DNA from: Elymus sibiricus
Lineage: Eukaryota > Streptophyta > Magnoliopsida > Poales > Poaceae
Direction of reading: 5' to 3'
Length of the DNA: 64,000 nucleotides
NCBI GenBank assembly: GCA_039707655.1
Contig: CM077667.1
Span: forward strand, 64,571,628 to 64,635,627
The position numbers and the translations under genes are program-made. Under the pieces are notes generated by a model that saw nothing but the letters and a program-made list of their open reading frames with translations, had not been told where the DNA came from and did no database searches. Positions 47,622 through 59,380 of this stretch are shown here, piece by piece; the first letter of the stretch is position 1, and each line of letters begins with the position of its first letter.

Positions 47622-49690
47622 CTAGGTATTATCATCTTTGGTATGCAATCCATAAGTAGCTCTCATAATAGATTCATATGGTAATTTAATTTTCTTTCTT
47701 GGGAAGTGTTCCATGCCTTTCCTCAATGGAAATTGGAATCTAATGTTTCCTTCTTTCATATCAATAATTGCACCGATCGTTCTAAGGAAAGGTCTACCAA
47801 GAATAATAGGACATGTAGGATTGCAATCTATATCAAGAACAATGAAATATATGGGCACATAATTCTTATTTGCAACAATAAGAACATCATTAATCCTTCC
47901 CATAGGTTTCTTAATAGTGGAATCCGCTAGATGCAAATTTAAAGAGCAATCATCAAGTTCATGGAAACCTAGCACATCGCATAAAGTTTTCGGAATCGTG
48001 GAAACGCTAGCACCCAAATCACACAAAGCATGGCACTAATAATCTTTAATTTTAATCTTAATAGTAGGTTCCCACTCATCATAAAGCTTCCTAGGTATAG
48101 AAACTTCCAACTCAAGTTTTTCTTCAAAAGATTTCATCATAGCATCAATGATATGTTTAGTAAAAGCTTTGTTTTGATTATAAGCATGAGGAGAATTCAA
48201 CATGGATTGCAGCAAGGAAACACAATCAATCAAAGAACAACTATCATAATTAAAGTCCTTGAAATCCAAAAGAGTGGGTTCATTCCTATCTAAAGTTTTG
48301 ACCTCTTCAATCCCACTTTTATCAATCTTAGCATCAAGATCTATAAACGCCTTTTAACTAAAGTTGACTTATCTCCAGTCCCATCTTTATCAAGATTTAC
48401 ATTAGAAAACAAAGATTCAATAGGAGTCACATCAATCACTTTAAGATCTTCATCAATATTATCACGGGAACACACTTTTTCAAGCCATTCACGCTTAGCA
48501 CGCATTCTAGCGGTTCTTTCCTTACACTCATCAATAGAAGTTCTCATAGCTTTTAAAGACTCATTAATATCACGCTTGGGTGGAGTAGATCTAATTTTCA
48601 AACAATCAATCTCAAGCGAAATTCTATCAACGTTCCTAGCCAAATCATCAATCTTGAGCAATTTTTGTTCAATCGTAGCATTGAAAACCTTTTGCGAACT
48701 AATAAATTCTTTAATATTATTCTCAAGATCAGAGGGCATCTTATTATAATTTTCATAAGGATCGTTGTAGGAATTACCATAATTATTAGAGGAATTACTA
48801 GGAAACGGCCTAGGGTTGAAATTACCTCTATACGCGCTATTACCAAAATTGTTCCTACCAACAAAATTCACATCCATAGATTCATTATCATTTACAATCA
48901 AAGAAGACAAAGGCATATCATTAGGATCAATAGGATCACTCTTACTAGCAAACAATTTCATTAATTCATCAATTTTTCCACTCAAAGTATTTATTTCTTC
49001 AATAGCATGCACTTTTTTACTAGTAGGAGATCTTTCGGTATGCCATTGAGAGTAATTTGCCATAATATTATCTAGGAGTTTAGTAGATTCTCCTAATGTG
49101 ATTTCCATAAAAGTACCACTCGCGGTGGAATCTAAAAGATTTCTAGATGCAAAATTCAATCCCGCATAAAAAAATTGTATAATCATCCATAAACTCAAAC
49201 CATGTGCGGGGCAATTTCTAATCATTAATTTCATCCTCTCCCAAGATTGTGTAACATGCTCATGATCAAGTTGCTTAAAATTCATTATATCGTTCCTAAG
49301 GGAGATGATCTTAGCGGGCGGAAAGTACTTGGAAATAAAAGCATCTTTACACTTATTCCATGAATCAATACTATTTTTAGGCAAAGATGTAAACCAAGTT
49401 TTAGCACGATCTCGTAATGAGAATGGAAATAGTTTCAATTTAACAATATCATTATCCACATCTTTCTTCTTTTGCATATCACACAATTCAACGAAAGTAT
49501 TTAGATGGGATGCGGCATCTTCACTAGGAAGGCCGGAAAATTGTTCTTTCATAACAAGATTCAGCAAAGCGGCATAATTTCATAAGATTCCGCACTAGTG
49601 GCGGGAGCAATCGGAATACTAATAAAGTCATTATTATTAGTATTGGAGAAGTCACACAACTTGGTATTCTCTTGAGTCGTCGTGACAAAG
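47622..49690 (-). pseudogene. Element B gag-protease polyprotein, broken
   Basis: The 5' part reads MTTQENTKLCDFSNTN near 49690. A one-base shift near 49575 leads into the main block 49567-48341: capsid-like (KLFPFSLRDRAKTWFTSLP, FISKYFPPAKIISLRND), then an Asn/Gly/Pro-rich stretch. A 16-bp deletion relative to element C at about 48346 changes the frame. The region 48269-47622 is the protease part (MCDLGASVSTIPK, PIILGRPFLRTIGA), interrupted by TAG at 48038-48036 where C has GAG. At least three lesions make it non-functional. No RT or integrase follows. Confidence 0.82.
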
Positions 49691-49889
49691 CAAGCAATCT
49701 AGCACACAAGCAAACAAAAAGCAAACGAAAAGACGAACGGAAGAAGGGCGAATAAAAAGGCAAATCTTTTTGGTTTTTTCTGAAAATTCGTTTTAGAAGT
49801 GGGGGAGAGGAAAACGAGAGGCAAATGGCAAATAATGTAAATGCAAGAGATGAGTTTGTGATGGGTACTTGGTAGGCTTGATGTAGATC

Positions 49890-50043
49890 TCCCCGGCAAC
49901 GGCGCCAGAATTTGGCAAGTTGACGGGAGAGTTCTTGTCTTGACTTGCTATGTATCCTCCCCGGCAACGGCGCCAGAAATTGGCAAGTTGACGGTAGAGT
50001 TCTTGTCTTGACTTGCTATGTATCCTCCCCGGCAACGGCACCA
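49890..50043 (-). repeat. Three tandem primer-binding-site units (68-bp period) in element B
   Basis: Primer-site sequences occur at 49890-49907, 49958-49975 and 50026-50043, exactly 68 bp apart. The first two (inner) copies are the perfect tRNA-Asp type; the one next to the LTR has an A for G (TGGTGCC on the minus strand). The spacer 'ttggcaagttgacgg(g/t)agag' is duplicated with them. Confidence 0.93.
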
Positions 50044-50054
50044 GAAATCCTTCT

Positions 50055-51628
50055 TGCTACTTCTTGAGCTTGCGTTGGTTTTCCCTTGAAGAGGAAAGGG
50101 TGATGCAGCAAAGTAGATAAGTATTTCCATCAGTTTTGATAACCAAGGTATCAATCCAGTAGGAGGTACAAGCAAGGCCCCAATCTATGCACCTGCACAA
50201 ACAATCAAACACTTGCACCCAACGCTATAAAGGGGTTGTCAATCCCTTCACGGTCACTTGCAAGGATGAGATCCGATAGAGATAGATATAAAAGATTACT
50301 AAAACGATAATTAAAATAAAAGTAAATAAATTGCAGCAAAGTATTTTTGTGTTTTTTAGTTTATAGATCTGAAAATATAATATGGAAAATAGACCCGGGG
50401 GCCATAGGTTTCACTAGAGGCTTCTCTCTTGAAGGAAAATAATACGGTGGGTGAACAAATTACTGTCGAGCAATTGATAGAAAAGCGCATAGTTATGACG
50501 ATATCCAAGGCAATGATTATGCATATAGGCATCACGTCCGTATCAAGTAGACCGAAACGATTCTGCATCTACTACTATTACTCCACACATCGACCGACTC
50601 CTGCCTGCATCTAGAGTATTAAGTTCATGAAGAACAGAGTAACGCATTAAGTAAGATGACATGATGTAGAGGGATAAACTCAAGCAATATGATGAAAACC
50701 CCATCTTTTTATCCTTGATGGCAACAATACAAATACGTGCCTCGCTACCCCTACTTTGTCACTGGGTGAGGACACCGCAAGATTGAACCCAAAACTAAGC
50801 ACTTCTCCCATTGCAAGAATTACCAATCTAGTTGGCCAAACCAAACCAATAACTCGAAGAGACTTACAAAGATATGAAATCATGCATATAAGAATTCAGA
50901 GAAGATTCAAATAATATCCATAGATAATCTGATCATAAACCCACAATTCATCGGATCTCGACAAAAACACCGCAAAAGAGTATTACATCGGATAGATCTC
51001 CATGAAGATCATGGAGAACATGGTATTGAAGAACATAGAGAGAGAAGAAGCCATATTACTACTAGCTATGGACCCGAAGGTCTGAGGTAAACTACTCACG
51101 CATCATCGAAAGGGCAATGGTGTTGATGTAGAGGCCCTCCGTGATCGAATCCCCCTCCGGCAGATCGCCGGAAAAGGCCCCAAGATGGGATCTCACAGGA
51201 ACAGAGGCTTGCGGCGGCGGAAAAGTATTTTCGTGGCTCTCTTTGGTATTGGGGGAATATTTCTGAATTTATAGGCGAAGAGTTAGGGTTGGAGGGGGGC
51301 CAGGGGGGCGCCCCCCCCCCCCCAGGGGCGCGCCCTGGTGGCTTGTGGCCCACCCGTAGGTCTTCTGGCCTCTTCTCGAAGCGTCCTGGGTTCCTTTTGG
51401 TCCAAGAAAAATCAGCGTAGAATTTTATTCCGTTTGGACTCCGTTTGATATTCCTTTTCTGCAATACTCAAAAACAAGGAAAAAACAGAAACTGGCACTG
51501 GGCACTAGGTTAATAGGTTAGTCCCAAAAATAATATAAAATAGCATATTAATGCATATAAAACATCCAAAACAGTTAATATAATAGCATGGAACAATCAC
51601 AAATTATAGATACGTTGGAGACGTATCA
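50055..51628 (-). repeat. 5' LTR of element B
   Basis: Starts at 51628 with TGATACGTCTCCAACG on the minus strand. TATA-like CTATAAATT reads leftwards near 51274-51266. A C-run at 51311-51323 differs in length from the 3' LTR. Confidence 0.92.
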
Positions 51629-52510
51629 CCGTGTAATACATTCATGGAAGGTGCATGTATTAAGGAATAGTTTGAGCAGTATGTTCACAACACCGATCTC
51701 GCTCCCTTCATCGAAGATAAGTGCACCCAACACCTCGAACTCTTAGAGACATTTACTAAGAAATTTAAATATTTTCCTTGTGAGTCTAGAGTTTCATTTG
51801 GCCTTTATAATAATGCTTTCACCATGCCTTTAGACGTGTTCTATAAAGCGTGCAAAATTCCGTATTGGGGTTCACTAGACGAACCACAAAAATCTGAGTA
51901 TGAGTCATTTTTGAGTAATCTTTGCTACGGTGAAGATAGGGGAGTGACACAAGGTAGAATAAAAAGCTTCCATTTCCCATCTATACAGTACTTTGCATTC
52001 TTTAATGGCAAATGCATTGTGGGCAAGCAAGATTGTAGCACATTGTGTGCCCCTGATTTGAGTCTTATACACACTGCTGTAACGAGAATTAAAAATTATA
52101 ATCTAGGAGCAATCGTTGCACGGAGATTGAATCTCAACGCTGCTAATGGTTATTTTTATGGTGGGATTTATGCCTCCCGTCTAGCTATGATGGTAGGTGT
52201 GTCCCCTTGGCCTAATGATCCTATCTTACCTAATCAGTACTTAGACTTTGAGGCCATGAAATGTCATAAGTTCCTTAAGGGCACAATCACTAATTATACT
52301 TACAACTTGAGGTTCAACAACGGTCACATTGTGCCTATCGTATTGCCCGCTCCTGCTCTCTTTGATTATCACAGGAAGAGATACTACGTCCTTTAGAGCG
52401 AGGCCCGCACGTACAATGCGGAGGTTGAAGCTGCCATACGGGCTGAGGAGGCTGCCCCAAGAGCCTCGGTGGGCTATCACTCAGACTATTATCCAGGCTA
52501 CGGATGGTGA

Positions 52511-54589
52511 TTACCAATCTAGGCCAAAAGCCTAAGCTTGGGGGAGTACGTATTTCCACTGACATTATATTCATGCTCACACATTTCATTCCAGTTGTCG
52601 ATTTATTTCCTTGCTTTCTTTTTGTGTGTTTGAAAAACTTTGAGAAAACCCAAAAATATTTCTTGCTTCTTTTCGGTTTTTCTTCTTAGTTTAATTAGTT
52701 ATAGTTTTAAAAGAAAACCCAAAAAGATTTCTCGTTCTTCTTTTGCTCGTTGGGAGTTCTCCCGTGTAAATAGTTCTTCTCATTTTTGTTTTTCTTTCTT
52801 TAATTTGCTTCCTTCAAGAAAACTAAAAACTCCGAAAATATTTCAGTGTGTTTCTCTAAAATTATCTTCCTTTTATTGAGTCATACCAAGGAGAAGATCA
52901 CGATGAAAATGTTGAGTGGCTTTCATATGCATTACTGTTGATCTAACAAAGAGCCTATATTACTTTGCCTTCTCCTCTTGAATAAAATGCTTGCAGATTC
53001 CAGCTTAGTCCACGACAGTCTTGCACTATTATTACTTTCATATCGTTCGGTCGTGCAAGTGAAAGGCAATAATGACGATATTTGATGAATTGACTGTGGC
53101 AGAGAGAAGCTGGTATGAACTCAACTTGTTTTTGTTTTTGTAAATATGTTTAACCTAGTATCCATGATTTAGCATATTATGATTGAACATGTTTGCAATG
53201 ACAATTAGAGATCATAGTTGCTCATGACATGCTTAAGTAGCTAGGACTGGATAATGATTTATCTTGGATGTCAACATGCATTAAAATGGTTGTGATGTAG
53301 TATGATGATATGGTATCCTCCTCTGAATGTTTCAAGTGGCTTGACTTGGCACATGTTCACGCATGTAGTTGAATCAAAACCAACATAGCCTTCACGATAT
53401 TTATGTTCATGGTGTCCATATCCTACTCATGATAGCATTCAATGTTTATTATTCATAATGCATGTTCATGACCGTCTTCGCTCTCTAGCTGGCCGCTTCT
53501 CAACCTATTTGCTAGCCTTCTCCTGTACTAAGCAGGAATACTGCTTGTGCATCAAAAACCCTTAAACCAAAGTTATTCCAGATGAGTCCACTATATCTAC
53601 CTATATGCGGTATTACCCTGCCGTTCCAAGTAAATTTGCATGTGCCACCTCTAAAATTTCAAATGAACATCCGTTTTGTGTGCCTGGACCACTCATGGAG
53701 CGACAGTGGGTGGTCAGTATCTTCCATGTTAAACGGGTTATTCTCATGATGAGTGTTTATTCACTCGTCCTTGCACGAGAGGGGCGGTAATAGGGATTCC
53801 CAGTCCCGAAATCAAAAGAAATACAAATAATTCAACAAAACTCCCCCAGGAATGTTGTTGGTATGGACGGTACCCGTGGATTCAGCTAGCCATGGAGTGT
53901 GTTTGTTGGTGGAGGGGGAGTAAACCTTTACTTTTACCGCTTGGGAACCGCCGCTAATTTGTTTAACATGGAAGATATTGATAGCTCTTGGTCGTAACAT
54001 TGACACGAAGGGTGTACCTCCCAAAATTATACCTATCTCTTATTTAAGCTTTGAGCTCTGGCACCTCTGCAAATCCCTGCTTCCCTCTGCAAAGGGACTA
54101 TCTATTTATTTTTATGTTGAGTCATAACCTTCTCAAATAAGCGCCAGATCTGAGAGCACTATTGTCATCCTCATGCATTGTGTATAGTGAATGTTGGATG
54201 CATCATGACTGGATCTTTTCTACCATGAATTACAATGTTTAGTCGCTGCTTGAACTTTGGAGGTGCTCTGCATTTATGTTTTGCGGTCTCAGAAAGGGCT
54301 AGCGAGATACCATTATTGTCATATTATATCATGATTGTTTTGAAAAAGTGTTTGCATTTGAGATATTTTATTATTGCTCGCTAGTTTCTTATGTCATTGA
54401 TATGAGTTAATATAATCTTTAAGAGTTATTGTCGACATGGTTAGTCATAATCTTTGCTGAAAACTTGGGTGCTACTTAAGCATATGTATGTAAACAAGAA
54501 CAAAAGAGTTCGTAAAAGTTTTTCTTTATCACTTTCAGTTTGTCAACTGAATTGATTGAGGACAAGCAAGGGTTTAAGCTTGGGGGAGT
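52511..54589 (+). other. Element A 3' non-coding region and purine tract
   Basis: About 2.1 kb without a domain-bearing ORF. The part near 53590-54110 is homologous, in reverse orientation, to element E 57350-57900 (shared 'ggtaatagggat' and 'ccatggctagctgaatcca'-like phrases). It ends with 'taagcttgggggagt', the likely plus-strand primer tract. Confidence 0.75.
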
Positions 54590-55380
54590 TGATACGTCTC
54601 CATCGTATCTACTTTTCCTAAAACCTGTGCTCTTGTTTTAGACTCTAATTTGCATGATTTGAATGAAACTAACCCGGACTGACGCTGTTTTTAGCAGAAC
54701 TACCATGGTGTTGTTTTTGTGCAGAAATAAAAGTTCTCGGAATCGAACGAAACTTTTTGGAGATTTATTTTACAATAAATAAAAAATACTGGAGCCAAAA
54801 ACCACCGGAGGAGGGGGCCTGGCTTGGCACGATACACCAGGGCACGCCAGCCCCCCCCCAGGCGCCCCCTGGTGGGTTGTGCCCATCTCGTGGCCCCGCT
54901 GACCCTAATTCCGGCACTATAAATTCCTATTTCCAAAGAAAAAAATCAAGGAGAAAGTTTTATCGCGTTTCACGAGACGGAGCCGCCGCCACCTACTGTT
55001 CTTCATCTGGAGGCCAGATCTGGAGTCCGTTTGGGGCTCCGGAGAGGGGAATCATCGGTCTTCATCATCATCAATCCTCCTTCATCGCCTATTCCATGAT
55101 GCTCCCCACCGGGAGTGAGTAATTCCTTCGTAGGCTTGCTGGTAGGTGAGGAGTTGGATGAGATTCATCATGTAATCGAGTTAGTTTTGTTGGGTCTTGA
55201 TCCCTAGTATTTACTATGTTCTAAGATTTGATGTTGCTATGACTTTGCCATGCTTAATGCTTGTCACTAGGGCCCGAGTGCCATGATTTCAGATCTGAAC
55301 CGTTTATGTTATCATCATTATATCTATGTTCTTGATCCGATCTTGCCTAGTCATATGCACCTATTGCGTGTTATGATCTG
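54590..55380 (+). repeat. 3' LTR of element A, interrupted by element E
   Basis: Collinear with 17485-18275. Homology stops at 55380 where E begins; the remaining roughly 600 bp should lie outside the window. Differences from the 5' copy are scattered substitutions, for example 'cggaattttctgttg'-type single changes and a longer C-run at 54851-54859. Confidence 0.9.
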
Positions 55381-56958
55381 TGACGTGTCTTGAGACTGCG
55401 TCAATATTTCCCCAAAGAGGAAGGGATGATGCAGCAAAGAGACGGTAAGTATTTCCCTCAGTTAAGAAACCAAGATATTAATCCGTAGGGGAAGATCAAG
55501 CACCTATGTAAACAGCAGCTGCACACAAATAACAAATACTTGCAACCCGACGCGTAAGAGAGGTTGTCAAGCTCTCAACGATAATAAGATAGATTAGGTT
55601 GTGATAGTTTGGGCAAATAGATCTCGCAAGAACACAAAATAAAATAAGTAAACAAAAAGTGCAGCAAGGTATTTTTGGGTTTTTTGGATTAATAGATCTG
55701 AAAACAAACACGACAAAAAGATAGATCGGAAAGCAATATGTTGGAAAAGTAGACCCGGGGGCCGTAGGTTTCACTAGTGGTTTCTCTCATGAGTATAGCA
55801 CACGGTGGGTGAACAAATTACTGTTGGGAAATTGATAGAAGATCGAATAGTCATGACAATATCCAAGGCAATGATCATTATATAGGCATCACGTCCAAGA
55901 TAAGTAGACCGAAACGATTCTGCATCTACTTCTATTACTCCACAAATCGACCGCTATCCAGCATGCATCTAGTGTATTAAGTTCATGGAAAAACGGAGTA
56001 ATGCAATAAGAACGGTGACATGCTGTAGACAAGATCTATTCATGTAGGAATAGACCCCATCTTGGTATCCTTAATAGCAACGATACATGTGTGCCTTGCT
56101 GCCCCTTCTGTCAGTGAGAAAGGACACTGCAAGATCGAACCCGTCACAAAGCACCTCTTCCCATGGCAAGAAAAATTGATCTAGTTGGCCTAACTAAACC
56201 AAAGATTCGAAGAAGAAATACAAGGCTATAAGTAATCATGCAAATAAGAGATCAAAGAAGACTCAAATCATATTCATGGATAGAAACTGATCATGAACTC
56301 AACATTCATCGGATCCCAACAAACACACCGCAAAAGTCATTACATCAAATAGATCTCCAAGAGACCATTGTATTGAGAATCAAAAGAGAGAGAGGAAGCC
56401 ATCTAGCTACTGCCTACAGACCCGTAGGTCTATGGTGGAATACTCACGCATCATCGGAGAGGCACCCATGAAGACGATGCACCCCTCCGTGATGGTGTTA
56501 GATTGGATCTCGAGGTTCTGGAACTTGCGGTGGCTGGAATTGTGTTTCGTCGACTCCCCTAGGGTTTTCTGAATATTTGGGTATTTATAGAGGCGATAGT
56601 CGGTGGAGAGGCGTCCCGAGGAGGGCACAACCCACCAGGCCACGCCAGGGGCCTCTGGTGCGCCCTGGTGGGTCGTGGCCTCCTCGGCCCTCTCCTCTGG
56701 CACTTCTCTGGTCCACTGGATGTCTTCTGGCCCAAAAAAAATCTCCAAAAAGTTTCACGGTATTTGGGCTTCGTTTGGTACTGATTTTCTGCGAAGTAAA
56801 AAACAAGCAAAAACAGCAACTGGCACTTTGGCACTATGTCAATAGGTTAGTCCCAAGAAATGATATAAAGTTGCTATAAAATGATTGTAAAACATCCAAG
56901 ATTGATAATATAACAGCATGGAACAAGCAAAAATTATAGATACGTTGGATACGTATCA
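55381..56958 (-). repeat. 3' LTR of element E
   Basis: 1,578 bp, same plan as the B and C LTRs, including the primer-proximal 'ggcatcacgtcc' and 'accgaaacgattctgcatct' motifs, with many substitutions. Confidence 0.88.
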
Positions 56959-59380
56959 ACATCCCCAAGCTTAATTCCTACTCGTCCTCGAGTAGGTAAA
57001 TGATAAAAACAGAATTGTTGATGTGGAATGCTGCCTAACATGTTCATCACATATTCTTTTCTTTTTAGCATGGACATTCGGACTTTTAGATGGTTCAAAG
57101 CAATAGTCTAGTTTTGACATAGAGACTTTAATACTCAAGCATATCAACAAGCAACCATGTCTTTCAATATATCAACACTAAAGCAAGTTATCCCTAGCCC
57201 ATCATGCTCAATCATTGATCCATTCATGAAACACACTAAAATATTAGCTACACCTAATGCACAAGTACGATCATAGTGCCCCTAGTTGGTGCTTTATAAG
57301 AGAAGATGGAGACTCAAGTAAAAATAAAAATTGCATAAAGTAAATAGATAGGCCCTTCGCAGAGGGAAGTAGGGATTTGTAGAGGTGCCAAAGCTCAAGG
57401 TTTAAATTGATGGAGAAAAATATTTTGGGTGGCATGCCTTTCCTGTCAACGAAAACGACAGAGATATTTCAATATCTTTCCATGCTAGATACATCATAAG
57501 CGGCTCCCAAACAGAAAATAAAGTTTATTCATTTTTCCACCATTCATTCACTTTCCATGGCTAGCTGAATCCACGGTTGCCTTCCATACCAACACTTTCC
57601 AAGGAATTTATTATTTGACAACATAAATTAAATTTCTTTTCTTTTTTTCATTTCAGGACTGGGCATCCCTATTACCGCCATACTCTCGTGCAATGACAAG
57701 ATAATAAACACTCATCTTGAGAATAACACATCTAGCATGGAAAAATATCGGTCACCCCCTTCCGTTTCTTGAGCGGTACGAGCACACAAAAAGGAAAAAT
57801 TATTTTGAAAATTAGAGATGGCACATACAAATTTGCTTGGAACAGCATGGAAATACCGCATACAGGTAGGTATGGTGAACTCATATGGCAAAACCGGGTT
57901 TAAGGATTTTGGATGCACAAGTAGTATTTCTACTTAGTACAAGTGAAGGCTAGCAAATAGATTGAGAAGCATCCAACCAAGAAATGAAAAATCACATAAG
58001 TGAGCATTAAGCATAACTAACACCGAATAATGCACCATAAGTAGGATGTAATTTCATAGCACAACTATTGACTTTCGTGCTTGCGTAGGGAATCACAAAC
58101 CTTAACACCAATATTCTTACAAAGCATAATTACTCACTAACATAACTCACATATTACTAGCATCATGTCTAAAAACTATTACAAATAATCAAGTTTAATT
58201 TGTCCAATGATCTTCATGAAAGTTTTTATTATACCCCTCTTGAATATCTATCACTTTGGGACTAGTTTCATATATTGCCATTGCTTTTGACAAGCTCACA
58301 TAGATTTAAGTGAAGATCATGAGCATAAAAAATTCATCTCTCAAAATAATATAAGTGAAGCATGAGAGGATTTCTTCAAAATTACTAACTCTCAAATTAA
58401 TATAAGTGAAGCATGAGAGCATTTCTTCAAACAAGTAAAAGCACGCCGTGCTCAAAAAGATATAAGTGAAGCACTAGAGCAATTCCATAGCTCAAAAAAT
58501 TTAAGTGAAGCATATAGAGCAATTCTAATAAATCATAGAATAATTTTGGCTCTCTCAAATAGGTTTGTCCAGAAAGGATAAAAAGCAAATCAAGCAAAAA
58601 CTCAAATGGTACAAGACGCTCCAAGCACAACTCATGATATGTGACGAATAAAAATATAGCTCCAAGTAAAATACCGATGGTTGTTGGTTGTTATCTTGGG
58701 GTGCCATGGGCATCCCCAATCTTAGGATCTTTTTACTCCTTATTCCTTCATCCATCATGATCTCACCCAAAACTTGAAAACTTCAATCACACAAAACTTG
58801 ACAAAATCTTCGTGAGATCCGTTAGTATAATAAAGCAAATCACCACTCTAAGTACTATTGTAAACCCATTCATATTTTATTATTACATTATATATACTGT
58901 ATTTTAACTTTACCATGACTTATACCCTCCAATACAAGCCATAGATTCATCAAAACAAGCACACAATGCAACGAAAAAAGAATCTGTCTCAAACAGAACA
59001 GTCTGTAGTAATCTGTACTCTACCCATACTTCTGTAACTCTAAAAATTCTGAAAAATTAGGAAAACTCAAATAATTTATATATAAATACTGTGTTAAAAC
59101 TTCAGCTCATTATCACCCTCCAGTAAAAAACTAAAATTCGTGCACTGGAGCCAAAGTTTCTGTTTCAGATTCAGCATTGTTTCTACTCATCTTATGGGTC
59201 ATCCTAAAGGTTCTACTTGGCACAAACACTAAATTAAACATAAAAACACAATCATAAAAGAGGAATAATTGTTAAAACACTCAAAAACAGAAATGAAAAG
59301 ATAAAATAAATTTTATTCATTGGGTTGCCTCCCAACAAGCGCTATGGTTTTACGCCCCTAGCTAGGCATAGCGCATAGAT
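56959..59380 (-). other. Element E non-coding 3' region
   Basis: AT-rich, no gene. Contains several 'atataagtgaagca' repeats at 58335-58510 as in B and C, and the 'gggttgcctcccaacaagcg' motif at 59322. The purine tract next to the LTR reads 'aattaagcttggggatgt' on the minus strand. Confidence 0.72.

Larger units (their letters stand above)
22704..51628 (-). mobile_element. Element B: non-autonomous gypsy-type LTR retrotransposon, TSD ccgtg
   Basis: LTRs are 50055-51628 (5') and 22704-24281 (3'). The host duplication ccgtg is at 22699-22703 and 51629-51633. Internal order on the minus strand: three primer-site copies, gag-protease (47622-49690), non-coding 3' region, purine tract before 24281. 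Element C splits the non-coding part. Own sequence is about 8.4 kb. No RT or integrase. Confidence 0.92.
22567..52510 (+). pseudogene. Element A second ORF (unknown function), split by 28.9 kb of nested elements
   Basis: The two pieces are 22567-22703 and 51634-52510; counting the duplicated ccgtg once gives 338 codons in one frame. The start is MQFFRSSSRRRSSGASS, basic and Ser-rich. The right piece includes YKACKIPYWGS, FHFPSIQYFAFF and GGIYASRLAMMVGVSPWP, and ends at TGA 52508-52510. TAG stops interrupt it at 51668-51670 and 52394-52396; both look like former CAG codons. I recognise this as a protein found in Triticeae retroelements at an env-like position but know no function. No clear signal peptide or membrane span is visible, so I do not call it an envelope. 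Confidence 0.65.
17485..55380 (+). mobile_element. Element A: outer non-autonomous gypsy-type LTR retrotransposon (interrupted)
   Basis: The 5' LTR is 17485-18897. A primer site follows at 18909-18926. Gag-protease is at 18976-21768. A second ORF starts at 22567, is interrupted by the B/C/D nest (22704-51633), and resumes to 52510. A long 3' leader ends in the purine-rich tract 'gcttgggggag' before the 3' LTR at 54590. No reverse transcriptase or integrase is present. Own sequence visible is about 9 kb. The left flank is aagag. The right end is outside the window because element E splits the 3' LTR at 55381. The LTR start and primer site suggest an Athila-like gypsy relative; family naming is from memory. 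Confidence 0.85.

Noticed and set aside
49890..50043. tRNA-Asp gene 3' ends
   Set aside because: Only the terminal 18 bases including CCA are present, beside an LTR; there is no cloverleaf, so these are primer-binding sites.
51824..52396. Envelope protein gene in element A
   Set aside because: It has the position of an env ORF, but no signal peptide, membrane span or cleavage motif is visible, so I list it as unknown function.
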